The notes under the pieces were generated by a model, which saw only the letters and a list, made by a program, of their open reading frames with translations, was not told the origin of the DNA and did not search any database. From positions 1 to 39,174 of the forward strand of contig JAEDCW010000010.1 in the NCBI GenBank assembly GCA_016293975.1: a stretch of 39,174 nt of DNA. The letters run 5' to 3'. This DNA comes from Clostridia bacterium. Its GTDB lineage: Bacteria; Bacillota; Clostridia; Christensenellales; CAG-138. A program made the position numbers and the translations under genes. Shown in pieces: positions 1-8,015 of the stretch (position 1 is its first letter; each line of letters begins with the position of its first letter).

Positions 1-599
1 GTTATATGCTGTCCAGAAGAGGCGTTGAGCTTAGCGCGGTCCATTTCTACAGCTATCCCTACACAAGCGTCAGAGCAAGAGACAAGGTCATTGAGCTCGC
101 ACGTTTGATGTCCGAGTATACGGGTGAAATTCGCCTTCATCTAGTTCCATTCACCGATATACAGATGCAGATATATGATAAGTGTCCCTCAAAAGAGACT
201 ACAATTTTGATGCGCAGGCTGATGATGAAGATAGCGGAGATGATTGCCATAAACGACAGTGCAAAAGCTCTGATTACAGGCGAGTCACTGGCGCAGGTAG
301 CAAGTCAAACCCTTGAGAGCTTGTGTGTCACAGATGATGCCGTATCTATGCCTGTTTTCAGGCCGCTTATAGGCTTCGATAAAGAGGATATAGTAAGAAT
401 TGCACGCAAGATAAACACATTTGAGACTTCCATTCTGCCCTATGAAGATTGCTGTACGGTTTTTGTTCCCCAACATCCCGTTACACATCCCGATGTTCAA
501 GGACTCAGGAAGAGTGAAAGCCTTTTGAACGACTCTATTGGCGAATTAATACAAAAGGCAATAGAACAGACCGAAATAATGCTTATCAATCCGAATTAA
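1..599 (+). CDS. thiI: tRNA 4-thiouridine sulfurtransferase ThiI, C-terminal part (cut by window start)
   Basis: ThiI adenylates U8 of tRNA and transfers sulfur to make 4-thiouridine; in many bacteria it also serves thiamine thiazole synthesis. Only the 3' part is present. The frame is open from base 3, and its first residues (GYMLSRRG) fit the end of the PP-loop region just after the SGGxDSP ATP-binding motif, which lies outside the window. The rest matches the ThiI PP-loop ATPase domain, including the segment ITGESLAQVASQTLES and the downstream CCTVFVP region. The protein ends soon after and has no C-terminal rhodanese domain, so it is the short type usual in Bacillota, which depends on an outside sulfur donor such as a partner cysteine desulfurase. 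The stop overlaps the yunB stop on the other strand by three bases. Confidence 0.93.
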   Translation, partial: YMLSRRGVELSAVHFYSYPYTSVRARDKVIELARLMSEYTGEIRLHLVPFTDIQMQIYDKCPSKETTILMRRLMMKIAEMIAINDSAKALITGESLAQVASQTLESLCVTDDAVSMPVFRPLIGFDKEDIVRIARKINTFETSILPYEDCCTVFVPQHPVTHPDVQGLRKSESLLNDSIGELIQKAIEQTEIMLINPN

Positions 600-1279
600 C
601 CCGTTGGCTCTGTGGGAACAACGTTCAGCATCTCCTCTTGCGGTACGTTTGTATAGACCTCCGGCACTGTACCTACGATGACGGTCTCTGCCAAAGAAGC
701 GTGTGCTACCACGTCGAGCGTCCGTACCTCATTCGGAAGTATCAGGCTGACTGTGGCGTTTATCTTCATATTGATCTTGTATAGTGTTTGATTTATACCT
801 GCTGTAGAGAGCGATGAAGTATACTCGCTTTCGACACTGCCTACCGGTGTAAACTTAAAGTTGACCTCAGGGCCTACGCCTGCCAAAAACGGTAGATTCG
901 TCATCGTACCGAGCGGTATGACAACCCCCTGTTCCTGTACTTCAGCGACGGCTTCCTGCGCAAGCTCAATACACGATGCCGCAACGCTGTTTAGTGCCAC
1001 CGTGTTTGCAACGATTAGATAAACACCGTTCTCTGTTTGACTTATATCCAACATGCTGTCGGATCTTTCGTACTTTGAGACTGTGTTTGCTATGGCTTGG
1101 TTTAAAGCCTCTGTAACGATAGCGCGGGTTTTGGCCTCAGCAAGGGTTATGGCAGCAGGACTCATGTTGGACGTAATCGACACAAAGCAATACACCGTAC
1201 AGACGAGCAAGGCAAGCAAAGCCACCAAAAGCCCTCGCTTAACACCCCTTGTGGATTTTCTGGTCACAACTCCATCCAT
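596..1279 (-). CDS. yunB: sporulation protein YunB
   Basis: This looks like YunB, a membrane-anchored protein made during sporulation in Bacillus, where it is under mother-cell sigma-E control; its biochemical role is not established. A basic N-terminus is followed by one hydrophobic helix (about residues 16-35), then an extracytoplasmic domain with the family's internal pattern: NQAIANTVSKY, the GVVIPLGTMTNLPFLAG segment and NQTLYKINMKINATVSLILP. The frame stays open to a TTG at 1315, but that codon sits in the T-tail of the thrC terminator, so I prefer the ATG at 1279. Neither has a convincing ribosome binding site, so the start is uncertain. I could not identify a promoter. The 3' end converges on thiI. 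Confidence 0.85.
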   Translation of the reverse strand: MDGVVTRKSTRGVKRGLLVALLALLVCTVYCFVSITSNMSPAAITLAEAKTRAIVTEALNQAIANTVSKYERSDSMLDISQTENGVYLIVANTVALNSVAASCIELAQEAVAEVQEQGVVIPLGTMTNLPFLAGVGPEVNFKFTPVGSVESEYTSSLSTAGINQTLYKINMKINATVSLILPNEVRTLDVVAHASLAETVIVGTVPEVYTNVPQEEMLNVVPTEPTG

Positions 1280-1312
1280 AATGCATAATATTCGTATTTT
1301 TCTTTCATGATA

Positions 1313-1344
1313 CAAAAAAAGAGAGGCATTGCCTCTTCTTTTTT
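1313..1344 (-). terminator. Rho-independent terminator after thrC
   Basis: Just after the thrC stop, the - strand reads a perfect AGAGGC/GCCTCT stem with a 3-base loop, followed by C and seven Ts. The + strand copy is also flanked by A and T runs, so it could work both ways. It separates pepT-thrC from yunB. Confidence 0.85.
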
Positions 1345-1356
1345 ATGTTTAGCTTA

Positions 1357-2595
1357 TTACAGTATTCCACTTGCCTCGAGAGCTTCTATTGTCGGCTCAC
1401 AGGGTACCGGTCTGGTAACTGCTTTCAGTGCATTCTTAACATCCTTCAATCCGCTTCCCGTACTTATAATCGTAACACTCTCGCTTTTCTTGATTATACC
1501 ATCTTGTACGGCCTGCTTGACACCGGCTGTCACGGAAGCTGCAGCGGGCTCCGAGAACACACCTTCAGTTCTGCCAAGTAGCTTCATGCCTTCCAAGATA
1601 TCGTTGTCGGAAACAGCAATCCATGCACCATGTGATTCTCTAATGGCTCTAAGCGCCTTGACGGGATTTCTGGGAATTCCGACGGCTATTGAATCGGCAA
1701 GTGTATTTTCTTCAGCAGGAACCAGTTTCCCATCACCGGTGGCGGCCGTAACAAACGGACAGCATCCCAATGACTGTACGCCAAGAATTTTGGGAACTCT
1801 ATCTATTAGCCCAATCTCCTTAAGGTCTCTGAATCCGTTATAAATGCCTCCTACCGTGCAGCCGTCTCCTACTGAAACAGCCACCCAGTCAGTTACATTC
1901 CAATCAAGTTGCTCTGCAATCTCGAGTGCAACAGTCTTCTTGCCTTCGGTCATTACCGGGTTAATGCCTGCGTTTCTGTTATACCAGCCGTACTTGGCAA
2001 TAGCATCGCGAGATAATTCAAAAGTCGCTCTGTAGTCACCTGCTACCGACACAACTTTCGCTCCATAGACAAGAAGCTGTGCCAATTTTCCTTCAGGTGC
2101 GCGCTGCGGTACAAAAATAACCGACTTAATGCCCATCCTTGCCGCATTTCCTGCGCACGACGAGGCTGCATTGCCCGTCGAACTACATGCTATAGTTGTA
2201 TAGTCGTTCTCAATTGCATGAGCAACGGCGACCGCGGAAGCCCTGTCCTTCAACGACCCTGTTGGGTTATGCCCATCGTCCTTGATGTATACGCTGTCCA
2301 ATCCGAGTTCGCTGTGTATGAGATTAGCTTTATACAAAGGGGTGTAACCGACCCTTAAGTACCTTCCAAAATCAGTATTTCTTAAAGGCAAAAGTGGGGC
2401 GTATCTAAACATCGAGAAGTTTTTGTTTGCCGCAAGCTTTTCTCTCGTCAAGGCACTCTTTATCCCCTGATAATCGAACTGTATATCTAGTATCCCCTTC
2501 TCACCGCACTCGGGACAAGTCAACATCTTTCCGTTGTATGGAAACTCTTTACCACACAAAGTGCATTTATATCCTATGCAAAACATCTTTTTCAT
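1357..2595 (-). CDS. thrC: Threonine synthase
   Basis: Threonine synthase is a PLP enzyme that converts O-phosphohomoserine to threonine, the last step of threonine biosynthesis. The 412-residue protein begins with a four-cysteine zinc ribbon (C11, C14, C27, C30), a common N-terminal addition in this branch of the family. The fold-type II PLP core follows: the Schiff-base lysine is K116 in NPTGSLKDRAS, and the glycine-rich phosphate-binding loop is visible as SSTGNAASS. A Ser/Gly-rich segment near the C-terminus (ISTGSGLKD) completes the cofactor pocket. The start overlaps the pepT stop as ATGA, with GAGG five bases upstream inside pepT, so the two genes are probably translationally coupled. 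No other threonine gene (hom, thrB) is in the window. Confidence 0.93.
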   Translation of the reverse strand: MKKMFCIGYKCTLCGKEFPYNGKMLTCPECGEKGILDIQFDYQGIKSALTREKLAANKNFSMFRYAPLLPLRNTDFGRYLRVGYTPLYKANLIHSELGLDSVYIKDDGHNPTGSLKDRASAVAVAHAIENDYTTIACSSTGNAASSCAGNAARMGIKSVIFVPQRAPEGKLAQLLVYGAKVVSVAGDYRATFELSRDAIAKYGWYNRNAGINPVMTEGKKTVALEIAEQLDWNVTDWVAVSVGDGCTVGGIYNGFRDLKEIGLIDRVPKILGVQSLGCCPFVTAATGDGKLVPAEENTLADSIAVGIPRNPVKALRAIRESHGAWIAVSDNDILEGMKLLGRTEGVFSEPAAASVTAGVKQAVQDGIIKKSESVTIISTGSGLKDVKNALKAVTRPVPCEPTIEALEASGIL

Positions 2596-3800
2596 CTAAA
2601 CCTCTTAACAATCTCTAAAAGTATACTGCAAACTTTTTCCATTGACTGAACTGGAATATACTCAAATCTGCCGTGGAAGTTCAACCCGCCGGTGCATATA
2701 TTGGGACAAGGCAGACCCATAAATGACAAGCGAGCACCGTCTGTTCCTCCCCTTACAGGAGTTGTAATAGGTTCGACACCGAGGTCACGCATAATCTCTT
2801 GTACATTTGAAACCAGCCAAATATGCGGTTGAATCTTCTCACGCATATTGTAATACGAATCGTTGAGCGTCAACTTAAGTGTGCCCTCTCCGTACTTAAG
2901 ATTTACCAGCTCGGCGGCTTTCACCATAAGGCTCTTTTTCTTCTCAAACTTTGCCATATCGTGGTCGCGAATTATATAAACCAGCTTTGTGTTCTCTATA
3001 TCACCTTCTATGTGCATCAGGTGTATAAATCCCTCGTAACCTTCGGTGTACTCAGGTCTCTGCGCTTGAGGAAGCATACTGTCGAATTCCTGTGCAACGT
3101 GAATGGAGTTTATCATTCTGTCCTTAGCAGAACCCGGATGGATCCCACGACCGGATATCGAAACCTTCGCCGATGCCGCATTGAAGTTCTCATACTCAAT
3201 CTCGCCTATTTCGCCTCCGTCAACGGTATAGGCGTACTCCGCGCCGAAGCCCTCGACATCAAATAAATCCGCGCCGCGTCCAACCTCTTCATCGGGTGTA
3301 AAGCCAATACAAATCTTTCCGTGCTTAATCTCGGGATTATTGATGAGTTCTTCAGCCATCGTAAGGATTTCGGCTATACCCGCCTTATCGTCAGCGCCCA
3401 GAAGTGTCGTGCCGTCCGTAACAATAATGTCCTGTCCGATGCTGTTGAGCAATTTGGGGAAATCTACGGGTGAAAGTACGGTATGCTCATTGAGTCTTAT
3501 ATCGCCGCCATTGTATTTTTTTTCAATTCTAGCCTTTATATCTGCACCTGATGCATCGGACGAAGTATCCATATGAGCAATAAAACCGAGCGAAGGAATG
3601 CCTTCGGTATTTGCATCAATATGTGCATAAACATAACCGTGCTCATCCATCCTCGCATTCTCTATGCCCATTGAATGCATCTCATTGACGAGTTCCTGTC
3701 CAAGAAGCTTTTGCTTTGGAGTACTTGGAGTAGACTCCGAGTCAGGATCTGACTGCGTATCAAACGATACATATTTTAAAAATCTTTCAACTACTGTCAT
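2592..3800 (-). CDS. pepT: Peptidase T (tripeptide aminopeptidase)
   Basis: PepT is a cytoplasmic M20-family zinc peptidase that removes the N-terminal residue of tripeptides. The 402-residue length fits the family (about 405-410). Visible metal and catalytic residues are H76 and D78 in AHMDTSSD, D137 in GADDKAG, the catalytic and bridging pair E171-E172 in PDEEVGRGAD, and an Asp further on in YTVDGGEIG. A late conserved segment, PVRGGTDGARLSFMGLP, is also typical of PepT. The ATG at 3800 has GGGAGAA upstream. The gene is first in a two-gene unit with thrC and has a good promoter of its own. Peptide recycling and threonine synthesis are both amino-acid supply functions, but the pairing could simply be positional. 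Confidence 0.95.
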   Translation of the reverse strand: MTVVERFLKYVSFDTQSDPDSESTPSTPKQKLLGQELVNEMHSMGIENARMDEHGYVYAHIDANTEGIPSLGFIAHMDTSSDASGADIKARIEKKYNGGDIRLNEHTVLSPVDFPKLLNSIGQDIIVTDGTTLLGADDKAGIAEILTMAEELINNPEIKHGKICIGFTPDEEVGRGADLFDVEGFGAEYAYTVDGGEIGEIEYENFNAASAKVSISGRGIHPGSAKDRMINSIHVAQEFDSMLPQAQRPEYTEGYEGFIHLMHIEGDIENTKLVYIIRDHDMAKFEKKKSLMVKAAELVNLKYGEGTLKLTLNDSYYNMREKIQPHIWLVSNVQEIMRDLGVEPITTPVRGGTDGARLSFMGLPCPNICTGGLNFHGRFEYIPVQSMEKVCSILLEIVKRFR

Positions 3801-3829
3801 GCGCTTTTCTCCCGGATAGTTTTTTATAA

Positions 3830-3858
3830 ATTATATCACACAGCTTTTTCCACCGCAA
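3830..3858 (-). promoter_or_regulatory. Sigma-A-type promoter for pepT-thrC
   Basis: On the - strand, TTGCGG (3853-3858) is followed by a 17-base spacer and a perfect TATAAT (3830-3835). The predicted start of transcription lies about 20 bases before the pepT ribosome binding site. The divergent gene at 3915 must use a different promoter; TTGATG at 3859-3864 lies on the + strand here, but its only -10 candidates are poor. Confidence 0.75.
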
Positions 3859-3914
3859 TTGATGTATATATGCCCTATTCCCGTTAATAATCATTTCGGA
3901 GGTTTAATAAACTA

Positions 3915-4721
3915 ATGAACGGCACACTAAAGGAATACTACAAGAGATCACTATACAAGGGTAGAAGTCAGCTGAGCAGGATTATCGACTTTGTATTTCT
4001 ACGTTTACTCATATTGGCATCGACTTACATATACTTTCTTTCTACGGTGGACAGTAAAGTTGTTATTCTCTTCACTTTTGTGACCACGGCGCTTATCACA
4101 ATAGCAATCGAGCTTATAAAAAGCAGGGTTTTTGTGCACCATGTAAGCCAGGAACGTAAAAAGCTGATGAATGACTACAGAAGGATCAAAATTTTGACTA
4201 TGGATAATCGTAATCTTGTTATGCTCTGTAGCAAAGCAGTCAAATCCTGTGCTTATGTCTATGTTCATCACAAGCTGGCAGACTTAGATGGCGATGATGT
4301 AATAAACGTTTATAAGGAAGCTGCTTCGTGTGCCATTTCTAATATACACATATTCTCGCTTTCTGGAATCGATAAAAGTGCAACGAAAATTGCCAACTCC
4401 CTTCACGATTGCAGTCTCCACTTTCATGACAGCGCTGAACTTATCGACATATGTTTCAATGGCCAAGCCGATATGAGCGATGATGAAATCGACAACCTGC
4501 TTCTAAAGGAATTATCAAAACAAAAGAAAGGCTCAATCCTTACAAGGGTCAAGCCTTTCCTTAAAAGCCGAATAATCAGTTATCTGACACTCTCGGTCAT
4601 ACTGTTTGTACTCTCATTCATTATGGATTATGCACTTTACTACAGGATAATGGCAATGCTATGCCTTAGCTTTGCCGGTCTCTCCGGTGCTTTAAGCGGT
4701 TCCCGAAAGGAAAAGCCCTAA
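3915..4721 (+). CDS. Uncharacterised four-helix membrane protein with a degenerate Mrr-like central domain
   Basis: I do not recognise a named family. The 268-residue protein has two predicted membrane helices at each end (about 23-44, 48-67, 220-237, 243-262), with a soluble middle of about 150 residues, probably cytoplasmic since the N-terminus and both flanks are rich in Lys and Arg. By eye the middle (about 108-182) follows the pattern of the C-terminal half of Mrr/PD-(D/E)xK nuclease domains: a strand ending in YVHHK where the catalytic (Q/E)xK should be, a helix VINVYKEA, a strand IHIFSL, then DKSATKIANSL and HDSAELIDICF. The acidic catalytic residues seem to be missing, so an active nuclease is unlikely. 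A GGAGGT sits 11 bases upstream of the ATG. It is a lone + strand gene between two - strand units, and no terminator is evident in the 8-base gap to hslU. Confidence 0.8.
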   Translation: MNGTLKEYYKRSLYKGRSQLSRIIDFVFLRLLILASTYIYFLSTVDSKVVILFTFVTTALITIAIELIKSRVFVHHVSQERKKLMNDYRRIKILTMDNRNLVMLCSKAVKSCAYVYVHHKLADLDGDDVINVYKEAASCAISNIHIFSLSGIDKSATKIANSLHDCSLHFHDSAELIDICFNGQADMSDDEIDNLLLKELSKQKKGSILTRVKPFLKSRIISYLTLSVILFVLSFIMDYALYYRIMAMLCLSFAGLSGALSGSRKEKP

Positions 4722-4729
4722 TTAAAAGC

Positions 4730-6106
4730 TTAAATAATAAACTTTGACAAATCCGCAGCCACGTCAATCTTATTCAAGTGCTCGGTTACATATTTCTCGT
4801 CGATATTCACATCAATCATCGGATGGTCTCCACCCGCATTGAAAGAAATATCTTCGAGAAGTTGTTCAACTATTGTATGCAATCTTCTTGCGCCTATATT
4901 CTCGTTCGTCTCGTTAGCCTCAACCGCATACTTAGCTATTGCACGAATCGCATCATCCGTAAACGAAAGATTAATGTTATCGGTAAGCAATAGCTCCGCG
5001 TACTGAGTAATAATCGAGTTCTCCGGTTGTGTGAGTATCCTTGCGTAATCGTCAAGCGAAAGCGCCGTAAGCTCAACCTTAATCGGGAAGCGACCCTGCA
5101 ATTCAGGAATCATATCAGTTGCCTTAGATACGTGGAAAGCACCCGCCGCTATAAACAACATGAAATCCGTCTTAACGGGTCCGTATTTGGTAGACACCGT
5201 ACATCCCTCGACTATCGGCAGTATGTCCCTTTGGACACCTTCCCTTGAAACATCAGGTCCTGATACCCCATTGCCGCCTATAATCTTGTCGATCTCATCT
5301 ATAAAGACGATTCCGTTTTGCTCGGCATTTTCCGTAGCTTCTCTGATTACCTCGTCCATATCTACAAGCTTATCGGATTCTTCAAGTGTCAGAATCTTTC
5401 TCGCCTCTTTAACCGTTACACGGCGCAGTTTTGTACGCTTTGGTATGATTCCGCCCAGCATATCGCCTATGTCAACGCCAATCGCAAACATAGCATCGCT
5501 CTGCTGTTGAGCTTGCTCGACTTCAATCTCTACTATATCAGATTCATGCTTGCCGGCTCTCAACTCCTCGAGGAGCTTGGCTTTTGAGCTTTCAAACTGC
5601 TCTCGCTCTTGCTCTGTCGGCTTAGGTTCTTCGTGATTCGAACCCCCATTTAGCAATTGCATAAAAGGAGATGTCGTCTGACGAGTATTCTTTTTCTTAT
5701 GTGGACTCAATAGCTCTACGATTCTTTGCTCTGCCGCCGCCTCTGCTATAAGTCTCACCTTTTCATACTTCGCGTTCTTCGTGATTCTTATCGATGATTC
5801 CATCAAATCGCGAATTATGCTATCTACATCCCTGCCGACGTAACCGACTTCCGTAAATTTCGTCGCTTCGACTTTGACAAAAGGCGCATTAACAAGCTTT
5901 GCGAGCCTTCTTGCAATCTCGGTTTTACCGACTCCTGTAGGCCCCATCATTATTATGTTCTTCGGGGTGATCTCTTCCCTGATTTCTTCAAGCAGTCTGC
6001 TTCTTCTATACCTGTTACGCAGAGCAATGGCTACTGCACGCTTAGCCTCATATTGTCCTACTATATATCTGTCCAGTGACGCTACTATCTCTTTTGGTGT
6101 CTGCAT
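4730..6106 (-). CDS. hslU: ATP-dependent protease ATPase subunit HslU (ClpY)
   Basis: HslU is the AAA+ unfoldase that feeds substrates into the HslV peptidase in the cytoplasm. Walker A is GPTGVGKT at residues 55-62 and Walker B is IVFIDEID; the large Glu/Gln-rich insert (I domain) lies between them. Sensor and arginine-finger regions follow, and the C-terminus DLSKFII matches the conserved tail that docks into HslV. The open frame runs further upstream to 6130, into hslV, but the ATG at 6106 has a strong AAGGAGAT eight bases or fewer upstream and gives the normal HslU N-terminus (MQTPKEIV). This makes 458 residues and leaves a 10-base gap after hslV. No codY follows, unlike the Bacillus order. 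Confidence 0.95.
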   Translation of the reverse strand: MQTPKEIVASLDRYIVGQYEAKRAVAIALRNRYRRSRLLEEIREEITPKNIIMMGPTGVGKTEIARRLAKLVNAPFVKVEATKFTEVGYVGRDVDSIIRDLMESSIRITKNAKYEKVRLIAEAAAEQRIVELLSPHKKKNTRQTTSPFMQLLNGGSNHEEPKPTEQEREQFESSKAKLLEELRAGKHESDIVEIEVEQAQQQSDAMFAIGVDIGDMLGGIIPKRTKLRRVTVKEARKILTLEESDKLVDMDEVIREATENAEQNGIVFIDEIDKIIGGNGVSGPDVSREGVQRDILPIVEGCTVSTKYGPVKTDFMLFIAAGAFHVSKATDMIPELQGRFPIKVELTALSLDDYARILTQPENSIITQYAELLLTDNINLSFTDDAIRAIAKYAVEANETNENIGARRLHTIVEQLLEDISFNAGGDHPMIDVNIDEKYVTEHLNKIDVAADLSKFII

Positions 6107-6116
6107 ATTGATCTCC

Positions 6117-6650
6117 TTACAGTTCCTCAACGGTGAGATTGTTATTTGTATATACGCAGATTTCCGATGCTATCTCCATCGCACGCACTACAATGTCCCT
6201 AGCTTCCATGTCGGTATTACGATATAATGCCCTTGCTGCAGAAAGTGCATACATACCGCCTGATCCTATAGCAAGTATATCGTCGTCCGGATCAATAACC
6301 TCGCCGGTACCTGAAATCAAAAGCAAATCGTTCACATCTGCCGCAATAAGCATAGCCTGTAATTGTCGCAGAGCTTTGTCGCTTCTCCATTCCTGAGCAA
6401 GAGACACAGCCGCTTTCCTCAAACTACCGCTGTATTTCTCAAGCTTAGCTTCAAAACGTTCCGACAATGAGAATGCATCTGCTACAGAACCTGCGAATCC
6501 TATTATTACTTTGTCATGGTACAGGCGTCTTACCTTTTTTGCTCCATGCTTCATTACTGTCGACTCACCAAAAGTAACCTGACCGTCTCCCGCTAGGGCG
6601 CACTTGCCATTTCTCCTTACAGCCAATATAGTCGTTCCTTCAAATTTCAT
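6117..6650 (-). CDS. hslV: ATP-dependent protease peptidase subunit HslV (ClpQ)
   Basis: HslV is the proteasome-like threonine peptidase of the HslVU complex. The active-site Thr heads the conserved TTILAVRRNGK; other hallmarks are AGDGQVTFG, VMKHGAKKVRRLY, GFAGSVADAF and IGSGGMYALSAARAL. The ATG at 6650 has GGAGGA at a good distance and no closer in-frame start, so the five residues MKFEG precede the catalytic Thr and must be removed for it to become the N-terminal nucleophile. Bacillus ClpQ has a similar short extension but is reported to use an N-terminal serine, which is absent here. hslU follows after 10 bases. A promoter candidate lies in the 60-base gap after trmFO. Confidence 0.95.
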   Translation of the reverse strand: MKFEGTTILAVRRNGKCALAGDGQVTFGESTVMKHGAKKVRRLYHDKVIIGFAGSVADAFSLSERFEAKLEKYSGSLRKAAVSLAQEWRSDKALRQLQAMLIAADVNDLLLISGTGEVIDPDDDILAIGSGGMYALSAARALYRNTDMEARDIVVRAMEIASEICVYTNNNLTVEEL

Positions 6651-6674
6651 GCTAGTCCTCCAAAGCTCATTAGC

Positions 6675-6703
6675 TATATAATAGCATATGCAAATCTATA
6701 CAA
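6675..6703 (-). promoter_or_regulatory. Possible promoter for hslVU
   Basis: In the gap between trmFO and hslV the - strand has TTGTAT (6698-6703), a 17-base spacer and TATATA (6675-6680). Both boxes are imperfect, and an overlapping TATTAT gives alternative spacings. No terminator is visible after trmFO, so read-through from the long upstream unit is also likely. Confidence 0.4.
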
Positions 6704-6710
6704 TGTAAAA

Positions 6711-8015
6711 TTATTCTAAATCATTTGCAACTATTTCGTCGATTATTGCAAGAGAGCAGATTGAGATTGCCAGATACCTCTCCTGTTTGTTTCTTATCCT
6801 TTCGTCCAACGACTTCATGATACCAAAGTTGACATTCATAGGCTGGAAGTCTTTACCGCAATAGCCGGATACGTATTCTGCCAAAGCACCGATTGCAGTT
6901 GAAGAATGAAATCGCTCGAAAGACCGCTGATTAAGTATGTTTGCAAGCGTATATCCCGCAACAAAACCGCTCGAAACGCTTTCAACATATCCCTCTACTC
7001 CCGTTATCTGTCCTGCAAAGAACAATCCCGGATGCTTTATGCACTGATAAGTCGAATCGAGTATACCTGGTGACGAAATAAATGAATTCCTATGCATAAC
7101 ACCGTATCTGACAAACTCGGCATTCTTTAAGCCCGGTATCATGCCAAAAACCCTTTTCTGCTCAGGAAATTTCAGATTTGTCTGGAAGCCGACTATATTG
7201 TAAAGCGTGCCCTCGGCATTATCCCTTCGCAACTGTACGACGGCAAAAGGTTTCTTATCGTATCTAGGGTCGCTGAGACCTACAGGCTTGAGCGGACCAA
7301 ACGCTAGTGTCATATTGCCTCTCTTAGCCATTGTCTCCACAGGCATGCATCCCTCAAACACCTTCGGCGTCTCAAAATCGTGCAACGAAACGGTTTCGGC
7401 TTTACAAAGCTCCTCGACAAAAGCAAAGTATTCGTCGCGAGACATGGGACAGTTAAGGTAATCGCTCCCGCGGTCATATCTGGATTCCTCAAACACGATA
7501 TCCATGTCTAGCGATTCCTGAGTAACTATAGGCGCGGACGCATCGTGGAAGTGCAAACAATCTCCCAATAAGTCCTCAATAGATGACATAAGTGCTCCAT
7601 CCGTCAAAGGACCTGTCGCAATAATACATGGCGTATTCGGGATGGCGGTTGCTTCACGGTTTATAACATGAATCAGCTCATTATTGCTGATAATCTCTGT
7701 GATTCTCCTCGAAAAGCCCTCCCTGTCCACGGCAAGAGCGCCACCTGCCGGAACGCGGGTCTCGTCGGCCACTTTAAGAACCAAAGAGCCGAGTCGCCTC
7801 AGCTCTTCTTTTAGTAATCCTACGGCATTTGTAAGTCTGTCAGATCTAAATGAGTTGGAACAAACAAGTTCAGCAAAGCTGTCTGATTTGTGCGCCGGCT
7901 GAAGTCTTTTCGGTTTCATTTCAACCAAGTCTACTTCAATCCCTCTCTTAGCCAGCTGGTATGCGGCTTCACATCCGGCTAGCCCTGCGCCTACAACTGT
8001 AACTCTATTTTTCAT
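6711..8015 (-). CDS. trmFO: Folate/FAD-dependent tRNA(uracil-54-C5)-methyltransferase TrmFO
   Basis: TrmFO makes 5-methyluridine at position 54 of tRNA using methylenetetrahydrofolate and FADH2, in place of the SAM-dependent TrmA. The FAD-binding GAGLAG is at residues 9-14, followed by the family segment DSFAELVCSNSFRSD, whose Cys (C52) corresponds to one of the catalytic cysteines. The second catalytic Cys is in PKVFEGCMPVETMAKRG. The C-terminal FAD-binding motif GQITGVEGYVESVSSG is also clear. Length (434) is normal. The start overlaps the end of topA by 11 bases, the usual coupling for this gene pair. In many Bacillota xerC stands between trmFO and hslV; here it is absent. Confidence 0.97.
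   Translation of the reverse strand: MKNRVTVVGAGLAGCEAAYQLAKRGIEVDLVEMKPKRLQPAHKSDSFAELVCSNSFRSDRLTNAVGLLKEELRRLGSLVLKVADETRVPAGGALAVDREGFSRRITEIISNNELIHVINREATAIPNTPCIIATGPLTDGALMSSIEDLLGDCLHFHDASAPIVTQESLDMDIVFEESRYDRGSDYLNCPMSRDEYFAFVEELCKAETVSLHDFETPKVFEGCMPVETMAKRGNMTLAFGPLKPVGLSDPRYDKKPFAVVQLRRDNAEGTLYNIVGFQTNLKFPEQKRVFGMIPGLKNAEFVRYGVMHRNSFISSPGILDSTYQCIKHPGLFFAGQITGVEGYVESVSSGFVAGYTLANILNQRSFERFHSSTAIGALAEYVSGYCGKDFQPMNVNFGIMKSLDERIRNKQERYLAISICSLAIIDEIVANDLE

Noticed and set aside
1267..1308. A 14-codon ORF (MKEKYEYYALWMEL) on the - strand overlapping the start of yunB
   Set aside because: No ribosome binding site, sits on a terminator tail, and is short enough to occur by chance; a leader-peptide role cannot be supported.
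3915..4721. Part of a restriction-modification or phage-defence system
   Set aside because: The nuclease-like domain lacks its acidic catalytic residues, and no methyltransferase, toxin, helicase or mobile element is next to it.
4690..4740. Terminator between the 3915 gene and hslU
   Set aside because: Only a 4-pair AAGC/GCTT stem with a long loop is possible, which is too weak to call.
7310..7492. Open frames overlapping trmFO, topA, comM, smc and the glycosyltransferase in other frames
   Set aside because: All lie inside genes with clear family motifs, lack binding sites and show no recognisable sequence; they are shadows of the real genes.
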